From positions 1 to 33,435 of the IMG/VR virus record IMGVR_UViG_3300031576_000222: a stretch of 33,435 nt of DNA. The stretch is one strand, 5' to 3'. The notes beneath the pieces are model-generated. The model searched no databases. It saw only the letters and a list, made by a program, of their open reading frames with translations, and had not been told where the DNA came from. The DNA comes from a virus. Numbering within the stretch: the stretch's first letter is position 1; each line of letters opens with the position of its first letter. Positions 33,435 to 33,435 of this stretch are shown here, in pieces. The position numbers and the translations under genes were made by a program.

Positions 33435-33435
33435 T

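Overview
The window is part of a tailed-phage genome (a siphovirus, or the virion cassette of a prophage) with high GC content. Almost every credible gene is on the minus strand, so the biological reading order runs from right to left. The host cannot be named. A lipoprotein signal, several Sec-type signal peptides, Cys-rich inserts of a deltaproteobacterial flavour and a consensus parS site suggest a diderm bacterium with a ParABS system. This is inference.

Right edge to about 26.4 kb: a DNA methyltransferase fused to an Mrr-like nuclease domain, two small membrane proteins, an 11-12 unit repeat protein, and a head-to-tail connector set (virion-protein candidate, basic protein, gp6-like adaptor, HK97 gp10-like protein, tail terminator). 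Next come a protein of unknown function and a glycosyltransferase, placed inside the tail operon just before the major tail tube gene. A 304-bp non-coding gap with two inverted repeats follows. The tail assembly chaperone pair comes next, with a clear A AAA AAC programmed -1 frameshift that joins its two reading frames. Then come a 1782-residue tape measure protein, a distal tail protein and a large tail hub carrying two lectin-like LamG insertions.

Inside the hub gene, at 15165-15180, is an exact 16-bp bacterial parS palindrome, TGTTTCACGTGAAACA. It is encoded by a run of codons ending in A or T that is unlike the GC-rich codon use around it. I consider this the most unusual signal in the window.

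Downstream of the hub is an intrinsic terminator (12597-12623). It is followed by a second block whose genes nearly all encode proteins with N-terminal export signals: a nucleoside-hydrolase-like protein, a ~1975-residue tail fibre with a beta-helix and an internal 115-bp exact duplication, a LamG protein, a small secreted protein and a lipoprotein. The exception is a one-pass membrane protein. Exported fibres are unexpected for a phage assembled in the cytoplasm.

The left end holds a broken ParB-methyltransferase gene (G9 frameshift plus a repeat-containing insertion), a DUF3800 gene, and a second methyltransferase-nuclease fusion, the only gene on the plus strand. The two fusions share N-terminal, motif I and nuclease regions but have unrelated target-recognition regions, and they face each other across the window. 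Bases 1-99 are an exact inverted copy of 33019-33117, so the left edge may be an assembly break inside a repeat. No terminase, portal, protease, major capsid, endolysin, integrase or replication gene is visible.
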